A stretch of 64,000 nt of DNA, taken from NCBI RefSeq assembly GCF_001281265.1, contig NZ_JXDB01000005.1:57874-121873 (forward strand), read 5' to 3'. Shown here one piece after another: positions 19,457-30,183 of the stretch (position 1 is its first letter; each line of letters begins with the position of its first letter). This DNA is from Apilactobacillus kunkeei DSM 12361 = ATCC 700308 (lineage in GTDB: Bacteria > Bacillota > Bacilli > Lactobacillales > Lactobacillaceae). The position numbers and the translations under genes were made by a program. The notes beneath the pieces are model-generated. The model was not told where the DNA came from. It ran no database searches and was given only the letters and a program-made list of their open reading frames with translations.

Positions 19457-19485
19457 TTGAAACTTGGTCTGTAAAATAATAAAAT
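19457..19485 (+). promoter_or_regulatory. Candidate eno promoter
   Basis: TTGAAA (19457-19462) is 17 bases from TAAAAT (19480-19485). The -10 overlaps the left arm of the inverted repeat described next. Confidence 0.5.
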
Positions 19486-19521
19486 GAAAGTAGCCTTGAT
19501 TCCGAGGTAACAACTTTCATT
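19483..19521 (+). promoter_or_regulatory. Inverted repeat in the eno leader, abutting its ribosome-binding site
   Basis: AATGAAAGT (19483-19491) and ACTTTCATT (19513-19521) are exact reverse complements, with CCT/AGG pairing inside. The right arm ends immediately before TAAGGAGAG, the eno Shine-Dalgarno. It has no U-run, so it is not a terminator. It could be a DNA operator over the -10, or an RNA hairpin on read-through transcripts from tpiA. Confidence 0.5.
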
Positions 19522-19523
19522 AA

Positions 19524-20855
<1,332 letters not shown>

Positions 20856-20870
20856 TAACTAACTGTTACT

Positions 20871-20902
20871 AAAAAGCATTGAATTATTTCAATGCTTTTT
20901 TT
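20871..20902 (+). terminator. Rho-independent terminator after eno
   Basis: GCATTGAA and TTCAATGC form an 8-bp stem, preceded by an A-run and followed by TTTTTTT. It ends the glycolysis cluster. Confidence 0.92.
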
Positions 20903-20956
20903 GTACATAAAATTATATGGTATGATTGTTATACCAATTAAAAGAAGGCGAACATA

Positions 20957-22483
20957 TTGCAAAGTGATAATTTAAGACGATTTAAATCAGTGCTGTACGG
21001 TTTATTAATTGGACTTGCAGTCGGAATGGTGGTTAGTCTATTTAGAGTATCGATTGAAGGACTATCAGACCAATTTTTAAAACTAGCGAAGCTAGCGCGA
21101 ACTAATTTTTTTGTACTAATTATTTTAATCATCTTGAATTTACTAATCGCATTTTTCGTATATTACTTAGTAAAACGAGATAAAAACATCAAGGGATCAG
21201 GGATTCCACAGGTTGAAGGGCAGTTAAACGGTGAACTAGACTATTCATGGTTCTCCGTCTTAAGCAAGAAGTTCATTGGTGGAGTGCTTGCCATTTCCAG
21301 TGGGCTATTTTTAGGCCGTGAAGGTCCTTCAATTCAATTGGGTGCAGCTACAGCTCAGGGACTAGCAGATACCTTTAAACAAACAAAACAAGCACGTAAA
21401 ACAATCATCTCTGGTGGAGCAGCCGCTGGTTTAGCAGCTGCATTTAACGCTCCAATTGCCAGTACATTGTTCGTGCTAGAAGAAATCTATCACAACTTTT
21501 CAACATCAGTCTGGTTAACTTCTCTTTCCGCCGCAATCAGTGCGAACTTCGTTTCAACTGCGGTCTTTGGGAAGGTGCCGGTATTACACATGAGTTATTC
21601 ACATGTGATTCCGCTACATATTTATCCATACTTAATCGGATTAGGAATCGTGATTGGCATCGGCGGTTTAATTTATGAGTACGCCACACTTCACGTCAAC
21701 GATTGGTATGAAAAACTAGACTGGATTCCCAACATTGTCTGGGTATTGATTCCATTTATTCTAGTCATTCCATTTGAAATGTACTTACCCACAATCGTAG
21801 GTGGGGGTAGCACAATGGTGCTAACGATTGCCAAGTCCGCACCAACCATTACGGTATTGCTATGGTTCTTGTTGATTCGTTTCGTGATGTCGATACTATC
21901 CTATTCAACTGGATTACCCGGTGGAATTTTCCTACCAATGCTTTCATTAGGGGCATTGATTGGGGCGATTTATTCAGAGGTGTTGATTCAATTAGGCGTA
22001 TTACCACAAAGTTATTTTGTTAACTTCATCATCATCTCAATGAGTGGGTTCTTTGCCTGTGTCGGTAAGGCACCATTTACCGCTATTCTCCTAATTACCG
22101 AAATGGTTGGATCATTGCAAAATCTAATGTCATTGGCATTTGTCACATTGGTGGCATACGAAGTCACCGACTTATTAGGCGGTAGTCCAATTTACAATGA
22201 AATGTTGCAAAAAATGTTGAGCCCGCAAAAGTTGTCAACAAGTGGACAACTAACTAACCTATATTTTTCAGTTCAATTGGGATCAGACATGGATGGAAAA
22301 GCCGTTAAATCAATCAATTGGCCAGACGGTTGTTTGATTAGTTCCATCAAAAGAAATGAACAATGCATTATACCTGATGGAGATACAATTCTAAGAGCTG
22401 GGGATAACATTGAAATATCCACAAACTATGACAACCGTGGTTACGTATATACACATGTGGAAAAACTCACATTAGATAATTAA
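20957..22483 (+). CDS. ClC-family H+/Cl- exchange transporter with C-terminal TrkA-C-like domain
   Basis: A 508-residue ClC protein of the plasma membrane. The selectivity motifs are visible: GSGIPQVEGQL, GREGPSIQLGAA with the gating glutamate, and the GLPGGIFLPMLSLGA region. After the last membrane segment, about residues 420-508 form a soluble TrkA-C-like domain (DGKAVKSINWPDGCLISSI...DTILRAGDNIEI). Family members couple chloride to proton movement and can aid acid resistance. It starts at TTG 20957 behind GAAGGCGA. Confidence 0.9.
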   Translation: MQSDNLRRFKSVLYGLLIGLAVGMVVSLFRVSIEGLSDQFLKLAKLARTNFFVLIILIILNLLIAFFVYYLVKRDKNIKGSGIPQVEGQLNGELDYSWFSVLSKKFIGGVLAISSGLFLGREGPSIQLGAATAQGLADTFKQTKQARKTIISGGAAAGLAAAFNAPIASTLFVLEEIYHNFSTSVWLTSLSAAISANFVSTAVFGKVPVLHMSYSHVIPLHIYPYLIGLGIVIGIGGLIYEYATLHVNDWYEKLDWIPNIVWVLIPFILVIPFEMYLPTIVGGGSTMVLTIAKSAPTITVLLWFLLIRFVMSILSYSTGLPGGIFLPMLSLGALIGAIYSEVLIQLGVLPQSYFVNFIIISMSGFFACVGKAPFTAILLITEMVGSLQNLMSLAFVTLVAYEVTDLLGGSPIYNEMLQKMLSPQKLSTSGQLTNLYFSVQLGSDMDGKAVKSINWPDGCLISSIKRNEQCIIPDGDTILRAGDNIEISTNYDNRGYVYTHVEKLTLDN

Positions 22484-22583
22484 AATTTTGATTAATTGGC
22501 ATGTTAGAAAGTATTATGATAAACTAAACAGTAAAGATAAAGTTAAAGATGAAACCTATGTATTTTAGGTAGGAGGCAACGAA

Positions 22584-22823
22584 TTGTATAATTTCTTAAT
22601 GAATATAATTTGGATTGACAGTGTATTAATTATCATCGCTGTCTTGATGCAACCAGCAAAGACTAACAACGATGCAATGTCTTCTTTAACCGGTGGTGCT
22701 GATGATTTGTTTGCCAATTCTAAGCCACGTGGTTTTGAAGCCTTTATGCAAAAAGTAACAGTTGTATTATTGATTATTTTCTTTGCATCAGCATTAGGAT
22801 TAGTTTGGTTATCATCACACTAG
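22584..22823 (+). CDS. secG: SecG, preprotein translocase subunit
   Basis: A 79-residue protein with two hydrophobic segments (about residues 2-22 and 55-77) and the SecG central stretch LMQPAK...SLTGGADDLFANSKPRGFE. SecG is the small accessory subunit of the SecYEG channel. It starts at TTG 22584 behind GTAGGAGG. The usual neighbour rnr follows, then smpB, the conserved secG-rnr-smpB order; a terminator separates secG from rnr. Confidence 0.93.
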   Translation: MYNFLMNIIWIDSVLIIIAVLMQPAKTNNDAMSSLTGGADDLFANSKPRGFEAFMQKVTVVLLIIFFASALGLVWLSSH

Positions 22824-22832
22824 TTGATAAGA

Positions 22833-22861
22833 CTCCTGTAATTTTTACAGGAGCTTTTTTT
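22833..22861 (+). terminator. Rho-independent terminator after secG
   Basis: CTCCTGTA and TACAGGAG form a perfect stem around ATTTT, followed by a run of T. Confidence 0.92.
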
Positions 22862-22973
22862 ATGTGAAAACGAAAAAACCGTTTAGGATAGACGGTATAA
22901 AAATGTTAGAATACTAGATATGAGTTGTCGAATTTGATTTAAGATCGAAAATTTAAAACTTAAGGAGTAAATC

Positions 22974-25325
22974 GTGGAAGATAATAGTTTAAAACAAGAA
23001 ATTCATGCTGTTCTGCAAAAATTCCCAAATCGCGAATTTTCAGTAGAAGAACTAGCCGATGAATTAGGATACCATGGTGCAAATGCATTTAAACTAATTG
23101 TCCAATCATTAGCTGTGCTAGAACGCGAAAAGACAGTTATGGTTACTGAAACAGGCAATTTTAAGTTAAACGTGCAAGGTGAAACAATCGAGGGAACTTT
23201 TCATGCAAATCCAAAGGGGTTCGGATTTGTTAACTATGACGAAAACCTAGAAGATGCATTCATCGCACCTGACAACACACTACAAGCAATGAACGGTGAT
23301 ACTGTTCAAATCGAAATCGTAAGACGTGCCGACCAAAATTCTGGTAAAGGTCCAGAAGGTAAGGTTGTAAACATCGTTGAAAGAAACTACGAACAAGTAG
23401 TTGGTGAATTCACCCGTACTGACGACGATCATGGATACGTAGGACAAGTTAAGCTAAAAGAAAAGAAGCTTATTAACTACAAGTTTTACGTTACTGGTGT
23501 TGGTCTAAAGCCTACACCAGGTGAAGTAATTACTGCCGAAATTACTGAATACCCAAATGCTGACCACCCAGATTACATGGTTGGTATTGCTAAGGAAGTA
23601 ATCGGAAGCGTTGATGACCCAGGAATCGACATCCTACAAATCGTATACGCTCACGATATTCCAGCTCAATTCCCAGAAGACGTATTGCAAGAAGCAGACG
23701 CGATTCCAGAAGAAATTAGTGAAGAAGAAAAGCAAGGTCGAGAAGACATTACTGATCAAACACTAGTTACTATTGATGGGGAATCATCAAAGGACTTGGA
23801 TGACGCCGTTACTGTATGGAAATTACCAAATGGTAACTACCACTTAGGTGTTCACATTGCCGATGTTTCTCACTACGTAAAACCAGGTAGTCTTTTAGAC
23901 GAAGAAGCATACAAGCGTGGTACTTCTGTTTACCTAACAGATAGAGTTATCCCAATGCTTCCAAGAAGATTATCAAACGGAATTTGTTCATTGAATGAAG
24001 GCGAACTTCGTCTATGTATGAGTTGTGATATGGAAATCAACCCAGCCGGAAACGTTGTTGACCATCGTATTCACCCAAGTGTGATGAAATCTAAGGCTCG
24101 AATGACATACAAGGCTGTAAATGACATCCTAGAAGCACATGATGAAAACACTATGGAACGTTACAAAGACTTAGTTCCTATGTTTGAAGAAATGGGCGAA
24201 CTACACAAGATCCTATACAAACAACGTCGCCGTCGTGGTGCCATTGACTTCGATGATAACGAATCAGAAATCATCGTTGATGAAACTGGTCACCCAATCG
24301 ACATTAAGCTAAGAGTTCGTGGTACTGCTGAAAGAATGATTGAATCATTCATGTTAGCTGCCAACGAAACTGTTGCTGAACATTACTGTAAAGCGCACGC
24401 GCCATTCATCTACCGTGTTCACGAAACACCAGATGGAGAACGTGTGAAGAACTTCTTCGAATTCTTAACTGCATTCGGTGTTGAAGTTAAGGGTGACCCA
24501 GATCACTTGAAGCCAAAGGTATTACAAAACGTATTAAAGAAGGTTGCTGGTAAGCCAGAAGAACCTGCCGTATCAGTTATGATGCTTAGAAGTTTGAAAC
24601 AAGCTAGATATACTGACCAACCGCTTGGTCACTTTGGTCTAGGTGCTGAATTCTACACTCATTTCACTTCTCCAATCAGAAGATACCCAGATACAACTGT
24701 TCACCGTTTAATTCACCACTATGAAGACAACGGTATCAACAAGGAATCAAAGGCAAAATACGCCGGATTACTTGAAGAAATTTCAGACCATTCATCAAAG
24801 GCAGAACGTCGTTCAATCGATGCAGAACGTGATACTGATGCAATGAAGAAGGCTGAATACATGGCAGATCACATCGGAGAAGAATTCGATGCAACTGTTA
24901 GTTCAGTGCTTAAGTTTGGTATGTTTATCGAACTTGAAAACACTGTTGAAGGATTAGTTCACATTAGTCGTATGAAGGATGACTACTATGAATACATTGA
25001 AAAGTACCTAGCACTTGTTGGTAGAAATACTCACCGTACTTATAGAATTGGACAACCAGTTCGTGTTAAGGTGGTTAACGTTGATGTTGACCAAAGTGCT
25101 GTTGACTTTGATATTGTTAATCCAGAAGACACACCAATGTCTAAACTAAAACCAGAAAGCCACAGCAATGGTGCTCACGGTCGTGGTGGACGCAACAGCG
25201 GTGGTCGTCGTAACAACAACAGAAGAAACGACAACAAGAATGGTAAGTTTGGTAGAAACAACAATAACCGCCATTCAAGAAACAACAACCGTAATGGTCG
25301 TAATCATTCCAATTCAAAACATTAA
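22974..25325 (+). CDS. rnr: Ribonuclease R
   Basis: RNase R is a processive 3'-5' exoribonuclease that degrades structured RNA and works with tmRNA/SmpB. The 783-residue protein has an N-terminal winged-helix domain, cold-shock domains (EGTFHANPKGFGFV), the RNB catalytic core with TIDGESSKDLDDAV, and an S1 domain (ATVSSVLKFGMFIELENTVEGLVHISRM). The last 70 residues are a low-complexity Asn/Arg/Gly tail, probably RNA-binding. It starts at GTG 22974 behind AAGGAG. smpB follows 15 bases later. Confidence 0.96.
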   Translation: MEDNSLKQEIHAVLQKFPNREFSVEELADELGYHGANAFKLIVQSLAVLEREKTVMVTETGNFKLNVQGETIEGTFHANPKGFGFVNYDENLEDAFIAPDNTLQAMNGDTVQIEIVRRADQNSGKGPEGKVVNIVERNYEQVVGEFTRTDDDHGYVGQVKLKEKKLINYKFYVTGVGLKPTPGEVITAEITEYPNADHPDYMVGIAKEVIGSVDDPGIDILQIVYAHDIPAQFPEDVLQEADAIPEEISEEEKQGREDITDQTLVTIDGESSKDLDDAVTVWKLPNGNYHLGVHIADVSHYVKPGSLLDEEAYKRGTSVYLTDRVIPMLPRRLSNGICSLNEGELRLCMSCDMEINPAGNVVDHRIHPSVMKSKARMTYKAVNDILEAHDENTMERYKDLVPMFEEMGELHKILYKQRRRRGAIDFDDNESEIIVDETGHPIDIKLRVRGTAERMIESFMLAANETVAEHYCKAHAPFIYRVHETPDGERVKNFFEFLTAFGVEVKGDPDHLKPKVLQNVLKKVAGKPEEPAVSVMMLRSLKQARYTDQPLGHFGLGAEFYTHFTSPIRRYPDTTVHRLIHHYEDNGINKESKAKYAGLLEEISDHSSKAERRSIDAERDTDAMKKAEYMADHIGEEFDATVSSVLKFGMFIELENTVEGLVHISRMKDDYYEYIEKYLALVGRNTHRTYRIGQPVRVKVVNVDVDQSAVDFDIVNPEDTPMSKLKPESHSNGAHGRGGRNSGGRRNNNRRNDNKNGKFGRNNNNRHSRNNNRNGRNHSNSKH

Positions 25326-25340
25326 TTGGTTGAGAGGTGA

Positions 25341-25820
25341 TTGATAATAGTTAAGAAGAAACCAACTAATAAAGACGATAACTTGGTTGCGCAAAATCGC
25401 AAAGCTCGTCATGATTACCGTGTTTTACAAACCTATGAAGCGGGAATTGCATTGACTGGGACTGAAATTAAGTCCGTTCGTGCGAGTCGTGTTAATCTAA
25501 AGGATGGGTTCGCCCAAATCAGAGATGGACAAGCAACATTGATGAATGTTCACATTAGTGAATATGAACAAGGTAATCAATTCAATCATGATCCACTTAG
25601 AAATCGTAAGCTACTTTTACACAAGCATGAAATCAAGCGTTTAGCAAAGGAAACAGACAAAAAGGGAGTTACAATCGTTCCTTTGAAGATGTACCTTAAG
25701 AAAGGTTTTGCTAAGGTCTTGATTGGTGTTGCTGAAGGTAAGCATGAATACGATAAACGTGAAACAATGAAGAAACGTGATCAAGAACGTGAAATCTCAC
25801 GTGTATTAAAACACTACTAA
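25341..25820 (+). CDS. smpB: SsrA-binding protein SmpB
   Basis: SmpB brings tmRNA to stalled ribosomes for trans-translation. The 159-residue protein holds [34 protein letters not shown] and the C-terminal [21 protein letters not shown]. Translation starts at TTG 25341 behind GAGAGGTGA. It is directly linked with rnr. No tmRNA gene follows in the short spacer to ung. Confidence 0.96.
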   Translation: MIIVKKKPTNKDDNLVAQNRKARHDYRVLQTYEAGIALTGTEIKSVRASRVNLKDGFAQIRDGQATLMNVHISEYEQGNQFNHDPLRNRKLLLHKHEIKRLAKETDKKGVTIVPLKMYLKKGFAKVLIGVAEGKHEYDKRETMKKRDQEREISRVLKHY

Positions 25821-25851
25821 AAAAGAGCGTCCCGTGATGGGGCGCTTTTTT
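25821..25851 (+). terminator. Rho-independent terminator after smpB
   Basis: AGCGTCCC pairs with GGGGCGCT (one G-T pair) around GTGAT, followed by TTTTTT. Confidence 0.9.
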
Positions 25852-25903
25852 GCGATGTGAATTTATTGTATATATGATAAAATTGTATATAGAGGTGTTA
25901 TAA

Positions 25904-26593
25904 ATGAAACCTTTTATTCACAATGACTGGTGGGATGTATTGAAGCCAGAATTTGAAAAAGAGTATTACCAAGATTTACGTAAATTTTTAGTTGAAGAAT
26001 ATGAAAATTATGAAATCCATCCAAACGCGAACCGAATTTATGAAGCTTTTGAATGGACACCATTCTCAAAAGTAAAAGTAGTTATCTTAGGACAAGACCC
26101 TTACCATGAACCTAATCAAGCTCATGGTTTGAGTTTTTCAGTCCTACCAGGAGTGAAGGTGCCACCTTCGCTTCGAAATATCTACAAGGAATTAGAAAGT
26201 GATTTAGGCATCAAACCGGTTAATCATGGCTACCTTGAAAAGTGGGCCAAACAAGGAGTTCTATTATTGAACTCAGTATTGACTGTAAGAGACGGAATTG
26301 CATTTTCCCACAAATCAAAGGGGTGGGAAAAATTAACTGATACTGCAATTGAAAAGTTATCACAACGTCCTGAACCTGTCGTATTTATCCTTTGGGGGAG
26401 AGCGGCTAGGGACAAGGTGAAGTTGATTAATACCAAGACCAATATTGTGATTGAATCAGCGCATCCAAGTCCATTGTCAGCACACCGTGGTTTCTTCGGA
26501 TCAAAACCATTTTCAAAGACTAATATCGCCTTAGAGTCATTAGGTGAAAAGCCAATTGATTGGCAACTACCAGAACACGTTACAATCCATTAG
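25904..26593 (+). CDS. ung: Uracil-DNA glycosylase, family 1
   Basis: Ung removes uracil from DNA. The 229-residue protein has the water-activating motif [18 protein letters not shown] and the minor-groove loop [17 protein letters not shown], with [10 protein letters not shown] between. AGAGGTG precedes ATG 25904. It leads the ung-pta-tsaE-acetyltransferase series, in which the genes lie 2-19 bases apart and are probably one transcript. Confidence 0.96.
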   Translation: MKPFIHNDWWDVLKPEFEKEYYQDLRKFLVEEYENYEIHPNANRIYEAFEWTPFSKVKVVILGQDPYHEPNQAHGLSFSVLPGVKVPPSLRNIYKELESDLGIKPVNHGYLEKWAKQGVLLLNSVLTVRDGIAFSHKSKGWEKLTDTAIEKLSQRPEPVVFILWGRAARDKVKLINTKTNIVIESAHPSPLSAHRGFFGSKPFSKTNIALESLGEKPIDWQLPEHVTIH

Positions 26594-26604
26594 GAGGAAG
26601 AAAT

Positions 26605-27570
26605 ATGAGTTTACTAGATGAATTAAAAGAAAAGATTAGTGGTTTAAACAAGAAAATCGTTTTCCCAGAAGGAGACGACATTAGAATCATCGAAGCAGCT
26701 AGTCGTTTAGCTGACGAAAACCTAATCCACCCGGTGCTATTAGGTGACCCAGCAGAAATTAAGCAAAGCGCCGGTGACTTTAATCTATCAAACGTTGAAA
26801 TCGTTGACATTAACAACTACCCAGAAAAAGACTTCGAAGAAATGCTAGATGCACTAGAAGAACGTCGTAACGGTAAGAACACTCGCGAACAATTAGCTGA
26901 ATGGCTAAAGGATGCTAACTATTTCGGTACTATGTTGGTTTACATGGACAAAGCCGATGGAATGGTATCAGGTGCAGCTCACGCTACTGGTGATACTGTT
27001 AGACCAGCTCTTCAAATCATCAAGACTCAAGAAGGAATGCGCCGTATCTCAGGTTCATTCTTAATGCAAAAGGGTGACACTAGATACATTTTCGCTGACT
27101 GTGCTATCAACATCGAACTAGACGCTAAGGGGATGGTTGAAATTGCTAAGCAAAGTGTTATCACTGCTAAACAATTCAACATCGATCCAAAGGTTGCCTT
27201 TCTAAGTTTCTCAACTAAGGGATCTGCTAAGGGTGACATGGTAACCAAGGTTCAAGAAGCTGCTGCAATGGCTAAAGACGAACTAGATGTTCCATCAGAT
27301 GGAGAACTACAATTTGATGCTGCATTAATACCAGAAGTTGCTAACAAGAAGGCACCTAGTTCAGAAGTTGCTGGACAAGCTAACGTCTTCGTATTCCCCG
27401 AACTACAATCAGGAAACATTGGTTACAAAATTGCTCAACGTCTAGGTGGCTTTGAAGCATTTGGTCCACTACTACAAGGTTTGGCAAAACCAGTATCAGA
27501 CCTTTCACGTGGATGTGTCGCTGAAGATGTTTACAACGTTGCAATTATTAACGCAATCCAATCTCTATAA
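26605..27570 (+). CDS. pta: Phosphate acetyltransferase
   Basis: Pta interconverts acetyl-CoA and acetyl phosphate; heterofermentative lactobacilli use it to make acetyl-CoA and ethanol or acetate. The 321-residue protein shows KIVFPEGDDIRIIEAASRL, MVSGAAHATGDTVRPALQ, LSFSTKGSAKGD and FPELQSGNIGYKIAQRLGG. I start at ATG 26605 behind TAGGAGGAAG; the open frame reaches back to 26560 inside ung but lacks a site there. It follows ung by 11 bases. Confidence 0.96.
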   Translation: MSLLDELKEKISGLNKKIVFPEGDDIRIIEAASRLADENLIHPVLLGDPAEIKQSAGDFNLSNVEIVDINNYPEKDFEEMLDALEERRNGKNTREQLAEWLKDANYFGTMLVYMDKADGMVSGAAHATGDTVRPALQIIKTQEGMRRISGSFLMQKGDTRYIFADCAINIELDAKGMVEIAKQSVITAKQFNIDPKVAFLSFSTKGSAKGDMVTKVQEAAAMAKDELDVPSDGELQFDAALIPEVANKKAPSSEVAGQANVFVFPELQSGNIGYKIAQRLGGFEAFGPLLQGLAKPVSDLSRGCVAEDVYNVAIINAIQSL

Positions 27571-27589
27571 GCAAAAGGAGGGATGATTC

Positions 27590-28066
27590 TTGGTTAAAGT
27601 TAACGTAGAATCACCTGATGAAACAAAACAATATGGTGAGCAATTGGCACCATTATTAAGGGCTAAAGACGTCATTTTGTTAGATGGTGACCTAGGTGCT
27701 GGTAAGACTACCTTCACTAAGGGATTAGCCAAGGGCTTGGGTATTAAACGCAATATCAAGAGTCCAACATTTACCATTATCCGTGAGTATCAAGGCGGCA
27801 GGTTGCCACTTTACCACATGGATATCTATCGTTTAGATGATGGTAGTGGGGATGAACTAGGACTAGAAGAATACTTCAACGGTGACGGTGTTAACGTTAT
27901 CGAATGGTCCGAATTCATCGCTGATGAACTACCTGACAATTACTTAAAAATTGTTTTCCGTCGTGATGATGAAAAGGGCGAAGATTTTAGAATTATTTCA
28001 TTTGAACCAAGCGGAAAACGTTTTGAAGACATCGTTAAGCAAATTTTTCCACAGGTGGAAAAGTAG
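27590..28066 (+). CDS. tsaE: tRNA threonylcarbamoyladenosine biosynthesis ATPase TsaE
   Basis: TsaE is the small ATPase of the TsaBDE complex that makes t6A37 in ANN-decoding tRNAs. The 158-residue protein has Walker A GDLGAGKTTFTKGLAKGLG, the SPTF(T/V)I motif at SPTFTIIREYQG, then LYHMDIYRLDD and NVIEWSE. It starts at TTG 27590 behind AAAGGAGGG. It lies between pta and a GNAT gene, a common arrangement in lactobacilli; tsaB and tsaD are not in this window. Confidence 0.95.
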   Translation: MVKVNVESPDETKQYGEQLAPLLRAKDVILLDGDLGAGKTTFTKGLAKGLGIKRNIKSPTFTIIREYQGGRLPLYHMDIYRLDDGSGDELGLEEYFNGDGVNVIEWSEFIADELPDNYLKIVFRRDDEKGEDFRIISFEPSGKRFEDIVKQIFPQVEK

Positions 28067-28068
28067 CG

Positions 28069-28644
28069 ATGTGTAATTTAGATGTGCGTTGTGCACAACC
28101 AGACGATGCAGCTAAGCTAATCGAATTGATTGCACAATTAAAACAAGAATCAGACCAATACACGATTTATCCAAACATTGGAAAGTTATCAGTAGATGAC
28201 CAAGCCCAACAAATCATGTTGGTTAATCAAACTCGTAGTTTTATTATCGGTTTAGCATTTTTGGATGATCAACCAGTCGGGATGATTCAAGTCCAAGAAC
28301 TACAAGATTCCGGAATCGGTGAGCTAGGCATTGCTGTCTTGAATCAGTATAGCCACCAAGGAATTGGTGGCCAGTTGATGGACTTTGTTATTGATTGGGC
28401 AACCTATGATAGTAACTTATCAACATTGGCACTGGTTGTGAAAAAGACCAATGAACACGCAATTCACTTATATGAAAAAAGTGGCTTTACCATGGTAAAG
28501 AAAAGGGTAATTAATGCACTTGGCAGTGTGTTATCCACACAAGAAATGCAATATAACCTAAAAAAAATAAGCACCCAGATGGATGCTTATTTTTTTACCT
28601 TGATGAATGACTTGATAACTTCATCGTCAAAGTTCTCTTGTTGA
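28069..28644 (+). CDS. GNAT-family N-acetyltransferase (stop codon displaced past the terminator)
   Basis: A GNAT acetyltransferase: the acetyl-CoA loop is seen as LGIAVLNQYSHQGIGGQLMDFVIDWA and the C-terminal NEHAIHLYEKSGFTMVKKR. The substrate is unknown. It starts at ATG 28069, two bases after tsaE. The reading frame does not close before the intrinsic terminator at 28561-28597 but runs through it into the 3' end of the opposing exonuclease gene. A run of seven A (28561-28567) sits where the family normally ends; with six A the frame would stop at once after NLKK. I suspect a one-base homopolymer insertion, real or a sequencing error. Confidence 0.8.
   Translation: MCNLDVRCAQPDDAAKLIELIAQLKQESDQYTIYPNIGKLSVDDQAQQIMLVNQTRSFIIGLAFLDDQPVGMIQVQELQDSGIGELGIAVLNQYSHQGIGGQLMDFVIDWATYDSNLSTLALVVKKTNEHAIHLYEKSGFTMVKKRVINALGSVLSTQEMQYNLKKISTQMDAYFFTLMNDLITSSSKFSC
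28561..28597. terminator. Bidirectional terminator between the GNAT and exonuclease genes
   Basis: AATAAGCA and TGCTTATT form a stem flanked by an A-run and a T-run. It overlaps the annotated 3' ends of both convergent genes. Confidence 0.85.
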
Positions 28645-29123
28645 TAAATTAAAATGTTAGCACAAGCTAAACTATCATCTAGCGCATTGTGATGATGGTG
28701 AAGTCTAATTCCAAGGTTTGCGCAAACCGTATTTAGTTTGTGATTCTTAAACTCTGGGAAAAGATACTTACAAGTCTTAACTGTATCCAATGTCTTGTAA
28801 ATTGGAACGGTTAGGCCATAACGCATTAGGCTTCGTGATAATACACTATTATCAAATGAGTTATTGTGAGCAACTACTAATTGATCCTTGGTAAAAAATT
28901 GTTTAATTACTGGCCAGATTTCAGGAAAAGTAGGTGCTTTTGAAACATCGCTTTCATGAATACCATGAATATTCACATTTCGATAATTAAAATCTGTCTC
29001 TGGATTTATTAGAGTATAGAATTCATCAACAACTTTATTGTCTCGGACAACGGTTAATGCTAATGAACATGCACTAGCTCGTTGATTATTGGCAGTTTCA
29101 AAATCAATTGCAACGAAGTTCAT
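28587..29123 (-). CDS. DEDDh 3'-5' exonuclease domain protein (DnaQ-like)
   Basis: A 178-residue stand-alone exonuclease with the epsilon-subunit fold: Exo I VAIDFETANNQRASACS (Asp and Glu metal ligands), NIHGIHESDV, Exo II VVAHNNSFDNSVL, and Exo III HHHNALDDSLACANIL with the catalytic His/Asp. Family members proofread or process DNA or small RNA; the substrate here is unknown. It starts at ATG 29123 and its promoter lies in the AT-rich spacer shared with murB. Confidence 0.88.
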   Translation of the reverse strand: MNFVAIDFETANNQRASACSLALTVVRDNKVVDEFYTLINPETDFNYRNVNIHGIHESDVSKAPTFPEIWPVIKQFFTKDQLVVAHNNSFDNSVLSRSLMRYGLTVPIYKTLDTVKTCKYLFPEFKNHKLNTVCANLGIRLHHHHNALDDSLACANILIYQQENFDDEVIKSFIKVKK

Positions 29124-29296
29124 TAATAACGTCCTTTCGTTTTATTCTTTCAACATTATAACATGGTCTTACTATATGATATCGTGGTAAAATTAAAAAT
29201 GTAGTAATACGAGTTTATTAGTAATTAAATATTAAAAGTATGAGATTTATACTAGTAGACTCTTATAAATTATGATAATTAAGGAAAATGATTAAA

Positions 29297-30172
29297 ATGG
29301 AAAAAATTAAGCTTTTAAAAAATGAACCATTATCAAAATATACATTCACAGAGACCGGTGGACCTGCTGACTTGGTTGCCTTTCCTAAAAATACTGAAGA
29401 AGTCAGAGAATTACTAGCAATGACAAAACGTGATAATTTACCAATCACTGTTTTAGGAAATGCTAGTAATTTAATCATCAAAGATGGTGGCATTAGGGGA
29501 TTAGTTATCATTTTGACTGAAATGAATGAAATTACATCTCACGATGATTTAGTGATTGCTCAAGCAGGTGCTAGATACATTGATACTACCATTGTTGCCC
29601 AACAACACGGTTTAACCGGGATGGAATTCGCTGCCGGAATTCCAGGTAGTATCGGTGGAGCAGTCTTCATGAATGCTGGTGCATACGGTGGTGAAACCGC
29701 TGAAGTGATTGAATCAGTCACTGTTTTAACACCAGAAAATGAAATCAAGACGCTATCAAATAGTGAACTAGATTTCGGATACAGACACAGTGCTGTTCAA
29801 GACCAAGACGACATCGTTTTGGAAGCAACATTTAAGTTATCCACTGGGGATAAAGATGAAATTCAAGCGGAAATGGATCGACTAAATGAATTACGTGAAT
29901 CAAAACAACCACTTGATTTACCATCATGTGGAAGCGTGTTTAAGAGACCAGAGGGCTATTTTGCTGGTAAGTTAATTCATGATGCCGGTCTTCAAGGATA
30001 CCAATCAGGGGGCGCCCAAGTATCTAAGAAACATGCTGGGTTCATTGTGAACATTGACAATGCGACTGCTACCGATTACTTAAATGTAATCAAGCATGTG
30101 CAAGAAACTGTTTACGCTAAAAACAAAGTACATCTAGAAACGGAAGTAAGAATTATCGGACAAGACAAATAG
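29297..30172 (+). CDS. murB: UDP-N-acetylenolpyruvoylglucosamine reductase
   Basis: MurB is the NADPH/FAD enzyme that completes UDP-MurNAc. The FAD-binding segments [13 protein letters not shown] and [21 protein letters not shown], the catalytic Ser in [13 protein letters not shown] and the [23 protein letters not shown] tail, broken here only by reading, are all present. AAGGA (29281-29285) is better spaced for ATG 29297 (291 residues) than for the earlier ATG 29288. A cation antiporter gene follows 11 bases later. Confidence 0.95.
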   Translation: MEKIKLLKNEPLSKYTFTETGGPADLVAFPKNTEEVRELLAMTKRDNLPITVLGNASNLIIKDGGIRGLVIILTEMNEITSHDDLVIAQAGARYIDTTIVAQQHGLTGMEFAAGIPGSIGGAVFMNAGAYGGETAEVIESVTVLTPENEIKTLSNSELDFGYRHSAVQDQDDIVLEATFKLSTGDKDEIQAEMDRLNELRESKQPLDLPSCGSVFKRPEGYFAGKLIHDAGLQGYQSGGAQVSKKHAGFIVNIDNATATDYLNVIKHVQETVYAKNKVHLETEVRIIGQDK

Positions 30173-30183
30173 GGGGATAATCC

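Noticed and set aside
25821..25903. Possible tmRNA (ssrA) after smpB
   Set aside because: The spacer is 83 bases, largely a terminator, too short for tmRNA and without the tRNA-like ends.
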